This document shows, in pieces, positions 1-13,400 of a DNA stretch of 64,000 nt. The stretch covers positions 32,018,367 through 32,082,366 of the forward strand of contig NC_092525.1 of the NCBI RefSeq assembly GCF_037038585.1, in the 5' to 3' direction. Source of the stretch: Patagioenas fasciata (taxonomy: Eukaryota > Chordata > Aves > Columbiformes > Columbidae). The position numbers and the translations under genes are program-made. The notes under the pieces were generated by a model, which searched no databases, was not told where the DNA came from, and worked only from the letters and a program-made list of their open reading frames with translations. Every line of letters begins with the position of its first letter. The first letter of the stretch is position 1.

Positions 1-3000
1 ATGTATATGTCATGGCAGTAACGTGATTAAGTTCTTACCACAAACCAGCAAGCAGAATTCTTATTCCAATATTGGTTTAAAAGGCAATGAAACAAAACAC
101 ATGAATGAATTTACATATCTTGACAGCCAAATGCAATGAGGAGCCTTGGCCAGTGATGACTGGCATTTTTAAGATAAAACCACAAATAACTAAGAAGTTA
201 TTTTCAACCACAACATCAAAACCCCAACTGCTCAATGCACGTGAAGTATAGATGCTGAGTGCCTTTGAAAGCACATGCTTCAAACAGCTGCTATAGTGGA
301 ATGAATTTAAGGCAGATGCAAAGACTGACTGAAGAGCTCAGCAAGTCCATTTCTGAATGAGATAAATAAACACACCTGTAACATCTTAAGTAAGATAAAC
401 TGCCTGACATGAAAACTGAAATTATAACCCTGTAAAGTAAGTTATTCTGAAAGGGAAAGTTAGGAAGGCTGAGGTTTAGGAGGAGGCTTAACAATCGAAG
501 ATAAAAAAGACTAGGCCAACGTGTGCCTCTTTAATCCTGATAGTTCAGGAAAGCTTCAGCTTAAGATCTCATCTACCTGTCTAAAGCATCTTCTGCTCTA
601 AAAAGGAAGGACAGATCTTTCATGTCTGCAGTTTCAGTGATTTCCTAGTCAAAGCTGCTCAAAGAAGCCTTTTCTTAATCAATGAATGTTTCATCCGCCA
701 AGTTCTCTGCTCTGTCCTCTGATTTATGTGCAATCACAGCCCAGCTCCTTCCACTACCGCACGACATTCCAACAGGGCAGCTTTTATTCACTTTAGTGTA
801 CCCTACAAGAGGGCCTAGTCTTGTACCTCATTAGAGCCTATGAGTTTAAAAACATAAACTTCAAAGTACCATACCAGAAAGAGAAAAAATCACGGATCCA
901 GTTTCTACTGAATCTGAATATCGGACTCGGTGGTGCTGCCTCTGTAGAATTGTAGAAATTTCATGGTTCTAAATAAATTTTAAAAGGTTATTTTTAAAAT
1001 GTTTTCAGCCAACAAGTTAGAAATATTCTTAAAGCGCTGTATGAACCATTATAGATAGAACTTCAGCATCATTGTTTAAAAAAGATTTTTTATTCCACTT
1101 GCAATAAAAAAAGCAAAATGTTAATTAAACTTTTAAAGTTAATTAAATTTTGGAATATTTGCACTGGAAGTTATCTAACATTGAAGGACAATTTTGCATG
1201 CATACATTCAGTTTGCCACAGGGAATTCTTGCATAATACATAAAGATCAAACACTTTACAGTCTATTTTTGTAAGATGTGCTAAGGAGAAGTGAGGAACA
1301 TACAGCAGTGTGTTTCTATGACTCCGGTTAATTAGACTGTGTTATTTTCACAGATGTCAGCATTTCATTTGGAACATAGTTCAAAAACCTGTATGGGACC
1401 GATTTTCTTTAAACCTTGCCGACAGAATGCAGTCCACTCATGAAAACTAGAACATGGCACTATGCAACCTAACCATCTGCAGAACTGAGTGGTTTATGTT
1501 TTCCGGCCTGTAAAAAGCATTTCTGCAGTTTGTTCTACAGAAGCTGCTCAAACATTTGAAAGATTAAATCATGGAACCCTTTTTAGCTAATACCATGTTC
1601 TCTAACCTACCTATTTAAAATGTAGCCAATCTGCCTATATAAGACAGTGTTATGATTTAGTGGAATAGTACAAAATAGAGTCATGATAGCAAGTGAAGCC
1701 TGAAGGAGACAGTAACCAGAAACATTACACTTTCAACTGCTCTGAAAAGGGAAGACTTGATGATAGCTGCTTATGAGGTATAACTACGATTTTGGAAAAA
1801 CTCTCTGCTTCAAAGCCACTGCTGACAATGAATTATTTAATACAGAAATATAAATAACAGCTATAAAAAAAGGACAGATGCACAAAGAGAAAATGCATAA
1901 CCAACACTGATACAAACCAATGCCTTTGTAGAAGAAAAGCCATCTTAGATTTGTATTCAGCTGTTTCTGTACCTCTGCTCACTGGGAGCCCTTCCCAGCA
2001 GCAGCAGTTTTGAGTGGAGCTGGGGCTCTCATTAACAGGAGCCAGTTATGCTGGTGCAGCTGATATCACTGCCCTCTGATTCCTCTCACCGTATCACAGA
2101 TTAAGTTGCTCTTGAAGCAGTTCCCAAACTGGAACAGTTTACAGCCTGTCATTCTACAACAAGGAGGCAAATAAGAACAGGCTGTAAACTGAGGTGATCA
2201 GGGAATTACTTCAACACCATTCACCCTTTTATACAGCAGAGATGGGGTGATAACCCTGTCATCCAAGCTAGCATAAGATATCCTGGCCTGTGAATCAAAG
2301 CCCTCTTGCCACTAAATTCTCTCCAGCTGGCACTGAATTGGTCTCAGCTGCAGGAACTAATTACCAGGTCCTTGACATGCCCTTTCATTTGACTGAGGAA
2401 CACAGTTCAGGCTTCTGATGTTAACAATATAAATACACATCAATATCTGTAAGGCTTGCTATTTTAAACTGAATCGCATACTTATTGAGTAATAATTTAC
2501 CCCAACATTGATACTGTATGGTAGAAAATAAAGTGCTTAGGGAGAAATTTAGAAAATTAAAAACATTTCTGATGGAATTATTCATAGTCCTAACTGAAAG
2601 TAGCATCAGCACAGTGCGGAAAGGATGAGTCAGGAGGACAATCCTAAAGCAGCAGAACTCAGAACAGCAGGTGGCAAGAATACTAAATAGGTACAGAAGT
2701 AGCTAGGGAAAAAAAAAAACACCACACAAAAAGAACCAGTACTGTAACAGAAACAACTTCAGACTAATGTCACAGTTTCATCCTCAAGAAACTATATTCA
2801 TTGACATTGCAGAAACTATTTCCACATCTTTTAATAGAATACAGAGAATGCTTCTTTCAGCATTTCATAGTGAGTCAGATGCTGCTCGTGACAAGCGGTA
2901 TTGTACCTGCAGAGCTGTACTCATAATGACTGTTGTTATCCATCTTGACTGTTCCTGCCCACTGCTTTCTGTCATTTTTTCAACTGTTTAATAGCTTTGC

Positions 3001-3350
3001 AGTGAAATCTCAGCTGCCACCTTCTGAAAAGCTTGGAAAGATGACAAATACTACCTGCCAATTTAAAAGGTGCAATATTTAAGGCACATTAAACCATTAA
3101 AGATCTGATTAAAAACAGGGCACTACCCAGCTCTCCACAATGTATACTGGTGCCCACTACCACTGAACTAATTTAAGATGGCAATTAGACATCTAAACGG
3201 CTTTAAACAATCTGCATTTAAGAGGGCTTCCTCTGTAAGGCCTAACAGGGAGAACAGCATAATGATTAAATGACTTCAGAACAACATTTCTGAAAGCATT
3301 TAAACCCGCTAAGGAACATTTGCTCTACTTCCAAAGGACGCGTTTGTCAC
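1..3350. other. Non-coding stretch left of the CpG island
   Basis: No coding exon was recognised on either strand. The short open frames here are under 75 codons, have no splice or homology support and look like chance. I looked for GLMN and C1orf146/SPO16 exons, which flank BTBD8 in human, and found none. The segment holds one clear inverted repeat (2135-2191, listed separately) and a short A-rich run near 2709. It may be intron or flank of a gene whose promoter is the island at 3380-3950, but that is inference. Confidence 0.5.
2135..2191. repeat. 15-bp perfect inverted repeat
   Basis: The arms at 2135-2149 and 2177-2191 are exact reverse complements (CAGTTTACAGCCTGT and ACAGGCTGTAAACTG), separated by 27 nt. 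Transcribed RNA could fold into a hairpin. No family was recognised. It may be a transposon terminal remnant or a small structured RNA. Confidence 0.7.
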
Positions 3351-3379
3351 GGTGGGCCTTTTACACTCAGATCCTTTTC

Positions 3380-3950
3380 GGCAGCCCGCCCTGGGCCACC
3401 TGAGCACCAGCTCCCTGTCATGTACGTTTGCACTTCCTCCTCAGAAAACACCCCTGGATCCCGAGCTCGGCAGGCGTTTATCTTTCCCTGAGGCTCCTGC
3501 GCGGCAGCGGGGACTCCGCGGAGCTCCGCCGGGCCAGGCCGGGCCTCCCTGCGGCGCCCACCCGAGGCACAGGCTTCGGAGCTGGTGTGCACGGAGCGCG
3601 TGCCGGCCCCTTCCGCACAGGAGCCGCGCTCGCGCTTCTCCTCGTTTCAAACGCCTGTTGAGGCGCTCAAATGCAGTCCGGGCGGGAACCGGCAACGGGC
3701 GGGGGCAGCGGCGCGCTTCCCGCCCTCGGGCAGAGCCCCAGCGCCTGGCGCCGCCTCGGGGGCCTCCCGGCTGGGCACGGCACCCTGCGGCACCCCGCGG
3801 AGCATGGAGCGGGTCGGTCCTCGGCACGGCCGGTCGCGGGGCCTGTCCCCGACCCCCGTCTTCTTCCCGCAGGCCTCAGAGAAACCGCGGCCGCTCCTCA
3901 GCGGGGCCGGGTGGCAGCTGAAGCCAACGTTACCTCACAGGTGTGGCGCA
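3380..3950. promoter_or_regulatory. CpG island, orphan promoter candidate
   Basis: This is a sharply GC- and CpG-rich block inside AT-rich flanks, typical of a vertebrate housekeeping or germline promoter. Open frames appear on both strands because stop codons are rare in such DNA, and none resembles a known protein. Splice donors can be proposed in both directions: CACAG/GTGTGG on + after 3940, and TGTGAG/GTAACG on - near 3935. The direction is therefore undecided. A run of four G-tracts at 3680-3705 could form a G-quadruplex on the + strand. By human synteny (BTBD8, then C1orf146 on the same strand) it could be the C1orf146/SPO16 promoter reading leftward. Confidence 0.65.
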
Positions 3951-4073
3951 CTAAGAGATGGCAGTGTGAAAAATGCAGTTGTGATTCGTGCTAAGATGTT
4001 TAATGTTTACGGATATAACCAAATGAGGCACGGACTCTGAATCTGGAAAAGCGAAAAAGGTGGTTAAGTTCTA

Positions 4074-4740
4074 TGTAAAAAGTTATGAAACTTGTTTAGG
4101 AAGTTATATTGATAGAACTAACGTTTTAAAGATTAAGCAACTATATAATAAGGACCTACTAACAAGCTAACATTTTAAACCACATAATTAATATCTAGTT
4201 TAGAGCTGTATGTAACCAATTGTACTAAAAAAAGCAGGACTTCATTAAATGCCGAGATAAGAAGTTTTACAGCACCAGCTGCGACCTTGAGGAGACAAGA
4301 TAGACAAGATTTACAGCAAAAAGGGGGCGCCAGTCCGGTTTCAGTCGGTTTGGTAGCTTGGTTTTCCAGCCAGTTCCTCATAATGAGCCAAAGATAAAAA
4401 GTTGAAGCTGAAGGAGCCTTCATCCAAAGACCCCTAAAGACCCTTCCTCAAATTCACCAAGTGACACTGCGCAGGCGCAGCAGGGAAGGGTCAAGGAGGG
4501 GCTATGGACAGGCGTTCCTGGGGTCATTATGAATATGTAATACCTTACTGTATTTAAGCACGCTTCTTATTGTTAAAAGGGTGCGTGTTGGGCGGCGTGA
4601 ATCCCCCGCGCATCCAGCGCTGTTTTGCTTATGCTCTAATGAACACATGTTTAAAGAATACAATTAAGGAATTGGATTAAACGTTGTTTATCTATAGAAA
4701 AAGCATAAGTTATTTATTTCAGCAGCAAAAGCTCCCAACA
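4074..4740 (+). mobile_element. Probable solitary endogenous retroviral LTR
   Basis: The segment has the layout of a retroviral LTR in + orientation. It begins with TG at 4074, followed by an AT-rich U3-like part. A GC-rich element with an NRF1-like sequence lies at 4468-4479 (TGCGCAGGCGCA). A TATA-like box (TATTTAAG, 4551-4558) comes next, then a GC-rich R-like stretch at 4579-4620 and a degenerate polyadenylation hexamer (AATGAA, 4638-4643). It resembles avian ERV LTRs as I remember them. No gag, pol or env sequence lies next to it. I could not find a clean target-site duplication, so both ends are approximate. It is old and carries no viral protein gene. Confidence 0.45.
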
Positions 4741-5571
4741 ACTACATGAGGTGCGTGTTACTTACTGCCGAAAAGGCAGCTCTGGCCTCGGTGTGAAGCG
4801 AGGAGACCACAGCCGCTTGTGTCCCTTCAGCCCACTCGTCCTGCTGAGGGGCGAAGAGGCCTGGGGAGCGGCTCCTCTGAGTCTTCCAGAAACCTGGTGT
4901 GGGCCTGAGGGGCTGCGGCCCAACCCAGTGAATTGTGTGACACTTTCAGGTTGTGGAAAGAACTGAAAGGACAAGAATGTGGAAGGACACCAGGCAAAAC
5001 AAATGGGTGTAATAAACAGTGATGGTAATAAGTCTGCTTTTGCATAGGAAAAAAAACCCCGAGGGAGTGTTTTTAAAGGACAGCTAATTCTGCAGCTGTT
5101 TCTAGGGAAGAATATTCCAAATTATTTCTATGATATTCTAAATATAGAAGTTAGTACAAAAATATGAAAGCAAGAAACAGCACCACTTTCAGTAAAAGAG
5201 AAATAGTGAATATGTTGGAGCTTCTTTTTTTTTATCACATAAGAGGAAACAGTACTTCTTTTACGTAGTAAAGAAGAGCTGGAGTATGGAGTCATTACAA
5301 GTACTGAGGAAGAGCACTGATTTTTCCAGCTCTCCTCTTCCCCCACTATGTGAATCCAGACTTATGTCTATGTACTGAAACAGATATTTTAACTGAAAAT
5401 TTGAGATTGCAGTAAAAGCTTTTCATTTTTAAACTCTTTCTAGAGCATTTTAAAATAAAGTGACCTAATGTACATATTAAAAATGATACATTTAAATAGC
5501 AAATTGTCTGTCTTGCTTAGAAATAGTTTGATGCCTTAATGACTTAAAGATGACTCTGATTTTTGTTTCAG

Positions 5572-5682
5572 ACAAGTATGAAGTGGATTCACATCTGATT
5601 TTCTCCTTCTGGTGGTCAAGTGCGCCTGAGTTACAGTTAGCCCTCACTGCAAGGGTACGGAAACGTTGTGCTACTTCTAATC
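5572..5682 (+). other. Orphan exon-like segment, 111 nt
   Basis: It is flanked by a textbook acceptor (TTTTTGTTTCAG ending at 5571) and a good donor (GTAAGT from 5683). One reading frame is fully open for 36 codons, starting with KYEVDSHLIF and ending in RVRKRCATSN. The length is a multiple of three. I did not recognise the peptide and found no matching upstream or downstream exon. It may be an exon of a non-coding transcript started in the LTR or CpG island, or chance. Confidence 0.25.
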
Positions 5683-6693
5683 GTAAGTCAAATATTTCTA
5701 ATATTGAATTTTAAAATTTCTGTGGAGTAGAAATGTGAAAGTCAGTGAATTAAAGGAAAATAACGGATGTATACTATTTCACTAGAGAAATTCCAGCACT
5801 AAAGACTAGGAACTGCTTTGTTGTAGTGGTTGTGCTTGATTTATAACACCATAGTGTATTTGAAGGCATATTTTGGAATATGTCTAACATGTACGTGCAT
5901 TAATTGAATTACAACAACTCAGATGAAGAAAAAAATAATAGGAGGGAATAGAATGGAATAAAAAGATGATTCACAATGTAAATGTCTTTAACAGGTGAGT
6001 AGATTTTTATTTCCTTCAATGTAAAACTGTTAGGAATGTATGATACAGAAATGAAATGATAAATTATTAAAATTTACAGAGAACTTTAGACACTGGATTT
6101 AGGCATCTGAGACACCAGCAGATGCCTTTTTCCTCTATGGCCATTTATCGTATGTGGAAGTTAATCACCATCCCCCAACTCAAAATACCCACTGGAGAGG
6201 CATCAAAGTACAATGGTGGATAAGTGCAGGACGATGAGAAAAAACAAAACCTTAACAGAAACTCTTTCCTGTCAATATTTTGACTCGAGTTGTTGTATTT
6301 TAACTTGTGTAAAGTCTGTGTATCTTAATTTCAGTTGGCAAAAAGTTATACTGGAAACTTAACCAAATATATTTCTCCCTATCATTAAATTTGACAACAG
6401 TTCACATCTGAAAGAAAAATAAGGCTCTTTCTGAGTTAGCAAGTTCTGAGGAGAACAGACCCTGCTGCCACCTGTGTAAGAGCCACCCTGCCCTATTGTC
6501 CCTCTGCTCCAAGCTGTATGCAGTGGAACATGCCGAGCCCCTGGGCCAGGAGCCACATAAGGGACAATTCTGGTACCGGTTTGTTTTGCAGTGCCATTTG
6601 AGTCTGAATCTCACTACGTGAACTGGCTTTCTCTTTTTATGAGCCTAATGTGAGCAGACTAATTAAATGGAGTTTGGACTTGGAGTGGAAATG

Positions 6694-6733
6694 TTTTTTT
6701 TTGTTTGTTTGTTTTTTTGTTTTTTTTTTTTTT
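6694..6733. repeat. T-rich tract with TTTG units
   Basis: About 40 bases made almost only of T with interspersed G. It may be a simple repeat or the reversed poly(A) tail of an old retroposed sequence. No coding remnant was recognised beside it. Confidence 0.8.
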
Positions 6734-9700
6734 CCTGGATTGTATATTCTTCAGAGGATTCTTCTCACCAGGAGTTTCCCTTCTAAAAAGTCACTGAGGG
6801 ATCCTATGCTACCTGATAAGATGAGCTAAATTTGTTTTACTGCTTACCGTTATCTCTGCTGTAACAGTTTATGACATTTTGCTAGTTTTAGCTTTAAACC
6901 TCAAAAGCATTCCTTTACCACATACCTACATGGTACATTTCACATACAGGTGAAGCTACAAGAGAGGAAAAAGAACAGGTCTGTGTCTGGCAGCATATGA
7001 AATAACTCCTGGGAGCAGAGCAGGGGACCCCATTTTGGCAGGAAGAGAAGGATCTTGGGATTACAACTCTCATATGATTAAGCATTTGGATGAATGACTA
7101 ATTTATGACAAGGCAACATCTTTCATCAAATTATTGTTCCTCTGCATTCTCCTGGGCCATATCCTGTATGTTCTAAGTCAGCACAATTTTTTTATGTTCA
7201 TAGAGCACTTGCACAGATCTTCATCTTCCTTCTCTAGAGATTTTTATATGAGAACTGATCATTCATTTTCCTACACATCACCTGTCTTGTTCTCTGTTGG
7301 CATGATTGAAGAAAAAGTATTTTTTTCATATTAGAAAAGAAAAGGGAGCAGTGAAGGTGCACTAAACAGAAGAGGAAAGGAACACTTTTTTCAGTGTATA
7401 GAGCACAAATGAAAATAGATGGCAGCAGTCCACAAGTTCAATGAAGTACAATGACTCGGCATTAAAGTTACACATAGGATTTATTGTTTTCTGGCATACA
7501 GAAATCAACTAAAAATCTTCAATATGTAGCATGAGGAAGAAAGCTTGTGGGACTATGCAACCGTACAGCGATTCTGGAAACAGAAGACTGTGTTCACAAG
7601 GAGTCATTTGGAAATATGGTTACTTAGGCCCCAGATAATTACCTAGGTTTGAAAAGCAAGCGGGTAAAAAACATGCAAGCATTCAGTTTGAGAGCTTAAC
7701 ACCCCCCTCACCCTCCCAAAGACTAAGTGATCACAGTATTTTACGACCATAAAGCCATGGGCTACAGGTAGTGACTCAGACTTTTTTCAAGTGCATCCCA
7801 TTAGACATACATAGGGTTAATCCTGATAGCTAGAATTGATAGATAATCCAGAAAATAGGGATTGAAGTTTCCTTCTCTACCACAAAGATACAGCAGAACA
7901 TTTTGTTACAGGTAGGAGGTTCGACTTATAGGTGGGTCTCATGGTCATGGACATGAAAATTACCTCACTCTATGAAGGTAACAAAAATTTTTCTCACTAG
8001 CTACGCGGAATCTGTCATGTACTGATCTTAAGCAAACTGATACAATTCTACTGGGGGGCAGGATGCTATGCCACACTCAAAAGAGGGTTATAAAATAAAG
8101 AGAAGAACTAAAATTATTTGATTAAACACAGGTGTAAGAAAATGACAAAGTAAGGATTGCATAAATTAGGATGCTGTAGATCTAAGTCATTTGGTGAGAT
8201 CAGTCTCAAAACTGGCTTATATAGTTAGAAAGTAAGTTACATGAGCCAACATTTTTTACTTGGATTACCAATCTTTCCGTTCAGACACTTAAAAATATCC
8301 TGATTTTTATAAATGTGGATCTGATACCATTCACTGATTTCAGTGGGAGATGGGAAAATGTCAGTTGCTTTCAGTTGTGTACATAAATATAAACCCTGAT
8401 GGACTACCTGGGTAATTGGGGTCAGTCCCCAAATTTGTACATGAGCATCTGCTTGGATTAACCAGAATATGCATTCACTCTAACACAATACATCACCTTC
8501 TGTTAACATAAACTATGTTGACCATTGATGTCCTTTTTAAATATATCTAGTTACTGAGTTATAGTCACCCCCACCCAAACACTGAAGCTTTAGCTACTGA
8601 AGATCTGATCAGTATTCATTTTACAGTGCAATAGTGACAGATCTTTTGTTGCATGTAATGCAAAAAATTATTCCTTAGGACTTTGATTTCTCTAATGGAA
8701 GAGTCTTCTGAACTTCAGCAATAAATCAGGAGAGCAGGGAAGCGACTTAATGGAATTCCATTATTAATTATTTCATACTTAAATTGTGTACAGATGGTTC
8801 ATCAGGATTAGAACCTCATTAAGTTGAGTACCATATAAAAACACAAGTGTGCACAATGCCTGCCCCCAGTGCCAGTTCCATTACCCTTTCTGAAAGGTGA
8901 ATATTAACCTGAAAGCCAGTCCACAAGTGTTTAAATGGATTTACTCCTACGCTTGCAGAACTGTGGCCTAATTGACTATACATTATAGATTGCAAAGCAA
9001 AGTATACAAGGAAGGTCAAATGCAAGAAATAAACAGGTGCGTGTGCATGTATGTGCTGTGTAGCTTCTTCAGTTATTAGTTACCAAAGGTAAAAAAAAAA
9101 ATCAAACCCAGTATTTTTCCCTACTTGATATCCACTTCTTATATGTATCACTTTGCTACAGGTTTAGTTTCCTTAAACATATGTAGTAGCTGTCGATAGG
9201 AAGCTTGGTTTTAGATTAGCTAAATAATAGATTTGAGCTGTAATTTTTCCAAAATTGAACACATTAAAGCTTATTTTTCAAAAATAGCCTATATCTATGT
9301 TCAACAGAGAGAGCTGAAAAACAGTATGGATTTTCTGCCAGAGATGAAAGCTTCTAATTATATTGGATTTCAAATCTAAAAGCCCATTTCCATGGAGTCA
9401 TCAATTGTAAAAAAGCTGCTACTTCTCATGCTGTCTTTTGTCCTCAGTTCCTGTGTAGTCCTGGCAAGAATGCCATCTATCAATGTACAAATGTTAAATC
9501 ACCCCAGTCATGAAATATTAACAGAACGCATACAATTATGACTCCTAAATTGAAGTCTTTCTAGCTGCAATTTGTCACATCTACAATTGTACAATGTTAT
9601 TAGTAGAGTAAAACCAGAGAACTATGAAATAGATATATTGGAAAAATAGCATTTCTAGTACATGCATTTCATATAAGTAAGCCCTGAACCTGCTTCAGCT

Positions 9701-10357
9701 GATGTCAGCTGGAGTTTTTCCTTTGACATTAGTGGAAGCAAAATAGTGACTTCTTAAATGTCCTGGTTCTGAGCAACAGATGAACAACATAAGAGCAGTT
9801 CTTAATTCCTTCATGCAAAGGTTTAGATTTTCTGGAGCAAAGTAGAATAAGCATGCTGCTAATTATTTTCCAGATGGCAATAATATGTATTCTAAGTTTT
9901 AAAATAGTCTTCTACAATCTGTATCTAGATCGGGTGCATTAATTGTTTTTTGTACACATTCCCTGAAAGAAACTGAGACAGTCAGTGCGAGGGGAGCACA
10001 TCCCACAGACAGTTTTGTGTGAGAAACATAACAAGTTTTCTTGCCCGCTAGTTTCTCCAAAATAACAATAAAATTTGCAAACTCAGAAATTCAGTGTAAT
10101 TTTGAAATATTTTAAAACCTTAAAAAGTGTGGAATAAGATTATTAAACATGTACAGTTCAGTCACATACCATCCAGAACTTAAAATATTGCAAGCAAGCC
10201 ATATTTATTGTATTTCGTTACTAACATTGTCCAACAATTCCCAAAGTAGTTTTATTATTATGAGAATATTTTCATCCCAAATAACTATTTCCTGTGAGCG
10301 CTGTATTCCTGCGTGCTGACTTTATTACCATTGTACATGCTATGGACCTTGATAAGG

Positions 10358-10473
10358 CTCCAGCAACCTGGTCTAACTTGGAAGTTACCTATTTGGAGGT
10401 CCTTCCAAGCCTGTGTTTTTCCGTAGTTCTATGATTTTTCTGCAATTTTTCCTGTAATTCTGTGATTCTATAG
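10358..10473 (+). mobile_element. CR1 LINE 3' fragment, degenerate
   Basis: The + strand reads like the CR1 3' end: CAACCTGGTCTAACTTGG, then GGAGGTCCTTCCAAGCC, then decayed TTCTATGATT and TGATTCTATAG tail octamers. The middle is internally deleted compared with the usual 3' end. It is an old, 5'-truncated copy with no coding content. Confidence 0.75.
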
Positions 10474-13400
10474 CAAGTTTTTCCAAGAGAAAAAAGATAA
10501 ATATATGGAGTGTCCTTTCTATTACCCCTACCACAAACCGGGATGTTTGTCTTTTCTTATGCTCTTGCCTGGTCACTTCTGGTAGCAGCCCAGACTGCCT
10601 GCTCATCTGGTTTCATGAATACTTATATCTCCTGATCTTCACTTTAGGTCTCAGTCTCCTTATTTCTTTTGCTATGCTATATAAATATGGTGTAATCTCA
10701 TGCCTTGAAAAAGCAACCAAAATATATTATTAACTGATGTGCTTTTCTAACTGTTGCCCTTCTCTTAATGGTTAAGCTCAGTTTCCTTCCTGCATTTCTG
10801 CCATACTCTACCAAGCTGGTATCTGCCTGCCTTTCATTCTGAGGAAGCCAATACCTCATTTTGATCAAAGTCCCTAAAAACATGTTCTTAACCAGCCTCA
10901 AAATTGCTGTTTTGTACTCATCAGTCTCGCAGGCCATCTTCAATGAAGCCCAACAACACATTTTTCCTTACATTTTGTAATCCTCATTTGTCTCCTGTCA
11001 CCATCTTTGTTTATTTCCTTTGCTTCCCTAATTGTGTTTTTGAGCAGATCGTTTGGAATGAACGTCCACTTTGCTCGGTTTTCTGTAGGGCTCCAAGTGT
11101 TTGGGCCTCCATTTCCTTCTCTTTTCCCTTGGCAATGTCTGGCAGTGATTTATTCCACAAATGCTATTTTAGCTAGCATCTATTTGTGAAAAAGCTGCAG
11201 AGCTGCTTCTCCAGTCTAACAAGACTCATTTTCCAAGAAAAAAAAAGTAATTATGCCTATTGACATCACCTTTTGGAGGTCTGGCCTAATTAATCCATAC
11301 ATGTAACACATTCTTATCTTTCACTTCCATAACATGTCATTCAAGGTAGGTAAAAAATGGTCATTATCTTAAACTCTCATTTCCAAGACCTCTCATCTAA
11401 ATTTCACTGATATTTCACTAAGTTTCTCGTTAATACCTGTAGGATAGAGAAATCTTCATCCATTCCCATAATTTCACGTAAGCTGTCAGTATCACCTGTT
11501 GACTGCAACGCTGTCTTCTCAGGCTTTGACAAAGCAATATCACTGCTCTTACTCATTCAAAATACTACTGCAAAGGTAGATTCTTAAACATTATTTTGAC
11601 TGTGCCATCCCTTTATCTGGTTTCCTCATTGATACCCTTTCACTGTTTCATCTGATGTACATACCTTGTCTTTACTTTAGCGGTCATTCAGGACTCGCAA
11701 TCACTATTCACTTGGAGCACATGATACTAGCTTTGATTGTATATGAAGTTTTCAAAGAAACCTTTGTGCATTCTCTCGTGTTTTGGAGAAGAGGCCAATA
11801 CAGTGGCAAAATTACTGTCAGGAGGCACAAGCAGCACTCCTAAGTGACTGATACTACTGAGCAGATAGCCACTTAGACCTGCTTAAAGCTTGACCATCCT
11901 TGTAAATGAGGAGGGACTACTAAACGAGGTCAAACAGGAGCAGAGTTCAGATGGCACACAGGGCTGGTCAGGAATATAGATCCTCACAGCTCCCTCGTTA
12001 TCCAGCCTCCAATTCCCATCCTCCAATTTCCCCTTCTCATAACGCATCCAGAAGAAAAAAAATGACAATATTTAAACTGATGGTGTGCTAAAGCCATTGC
12101 TAATGAGCTAGACAAATACTGACACTCTCATTTTACTTTTCCATCCATGTTTTTTTTGTCTTTTGTCTTAACTTGGATTATAACCACTCTGTGGGAAGTC
12201 TTTGTTTTTGTTCTGTGTTTGTACAATGTCTAGCCGGTGGGATGCTGGTCTGATTAAGCCTCACAGGCACTCTGGTAACGCCAATTAAAAACAATAGCGC
12301 TTTCTGTTCCTGCTACTTCTACAGAGCCTAGTTGGCTGTGGGAAGCTGAATTCTATGGCTGCATATGTACCAACAGAACAATACACCAAATCCTAATCAC
12401 TGCTCTACTGCAAAACTATTAAAGGAATTGCAACAACATCACTGGGGACTTGAAGAGAGAAGCTAATTTAATTTTCACACAACTGGAAAAGTAAATGCAA
12501 AGAAAAAACAATTTAAAAAACCCTGTACATGACTGTATTTCATATGAAAAACATGGAACTTTGTGTGCCACTTTTCAGTGTTACTTTTTCAATTCATTAA
12601 GAAACTAAAAATATGTATAAAGGAAAAAATAGACAAAAGGAACCCTTCTCTCACTTTCTGTCCCTTTTCCTAATCCTTCTTTCCATCATTTCATTTTGTT
12701 TAACATGTGAATGCCCACTACCAGAATATCATCAGGACTTTAAAGTTGATTAAAGTGAATTTTAAACAACTCTTACTTAGTCTTTTACACAGAAATTGAG
12801 GAGACACCATTCCTCAGCCTTCTGTAAGAGCTTCTCTAGAGTTTAATCTTTTACTGTGTCTGATACTATAGTTCTTTCGTTGATCCAAAAGATTATCCAC
12901 TAGCAATGGACCTTCTAAACCTAAAAGTGAAAAACAGGTTTTCTTGATGATTTGTACTTCTAAAGGTACTTCTCACTCCCTCAATATGAAGACAGAGGTA
13001 AATACAACATATTATATTTAAAATATTTTGAATTATAATGTCTGTGCTGCTGGAACAGTAAGGGAAAGATTTTTATTATGAGACTGAACATCTTCCTTCC
13101 ATGAGTTCAGAGTCCTACTTCTTCACTGACATGAGGGAAGGCTCTCCTTTTCTTTTCCTGCCTTGATACTAAAGAATGAGATAAAAGTCATCATTTATTT
13201 TTGGGAAAACAAAACATCACTTCTATATCAGAAGTTCTACAAAGTGGCTTTCTAGATAAACTATTTTGTCTCAGAACTCTTTCTTTATTATGTCAAGTCC
13301 AAAGATAAGTCATAACTTCTTCAAGTCATGCTGGGGTGACTTCTTATTTCCACAGAACAGAAAGTTTCGGACTATGAACAAAAATAAATGACGTTTCTAA

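Noticed and set aside
3352-4040. Several overlapping long open frames on both strands
   Set aside because: They lie in a CpG island where stop codons are rare. The proteins are Arg/Pro/Ala-rich, resemble nothing known and conflict with each other.
10904-11189. Overlapping + strand open frames of 60-90 codons
   Set aside because: Phe/Ser/Pro-rich low-information peptides from T- and C-rich DNA, with no start context or homology.
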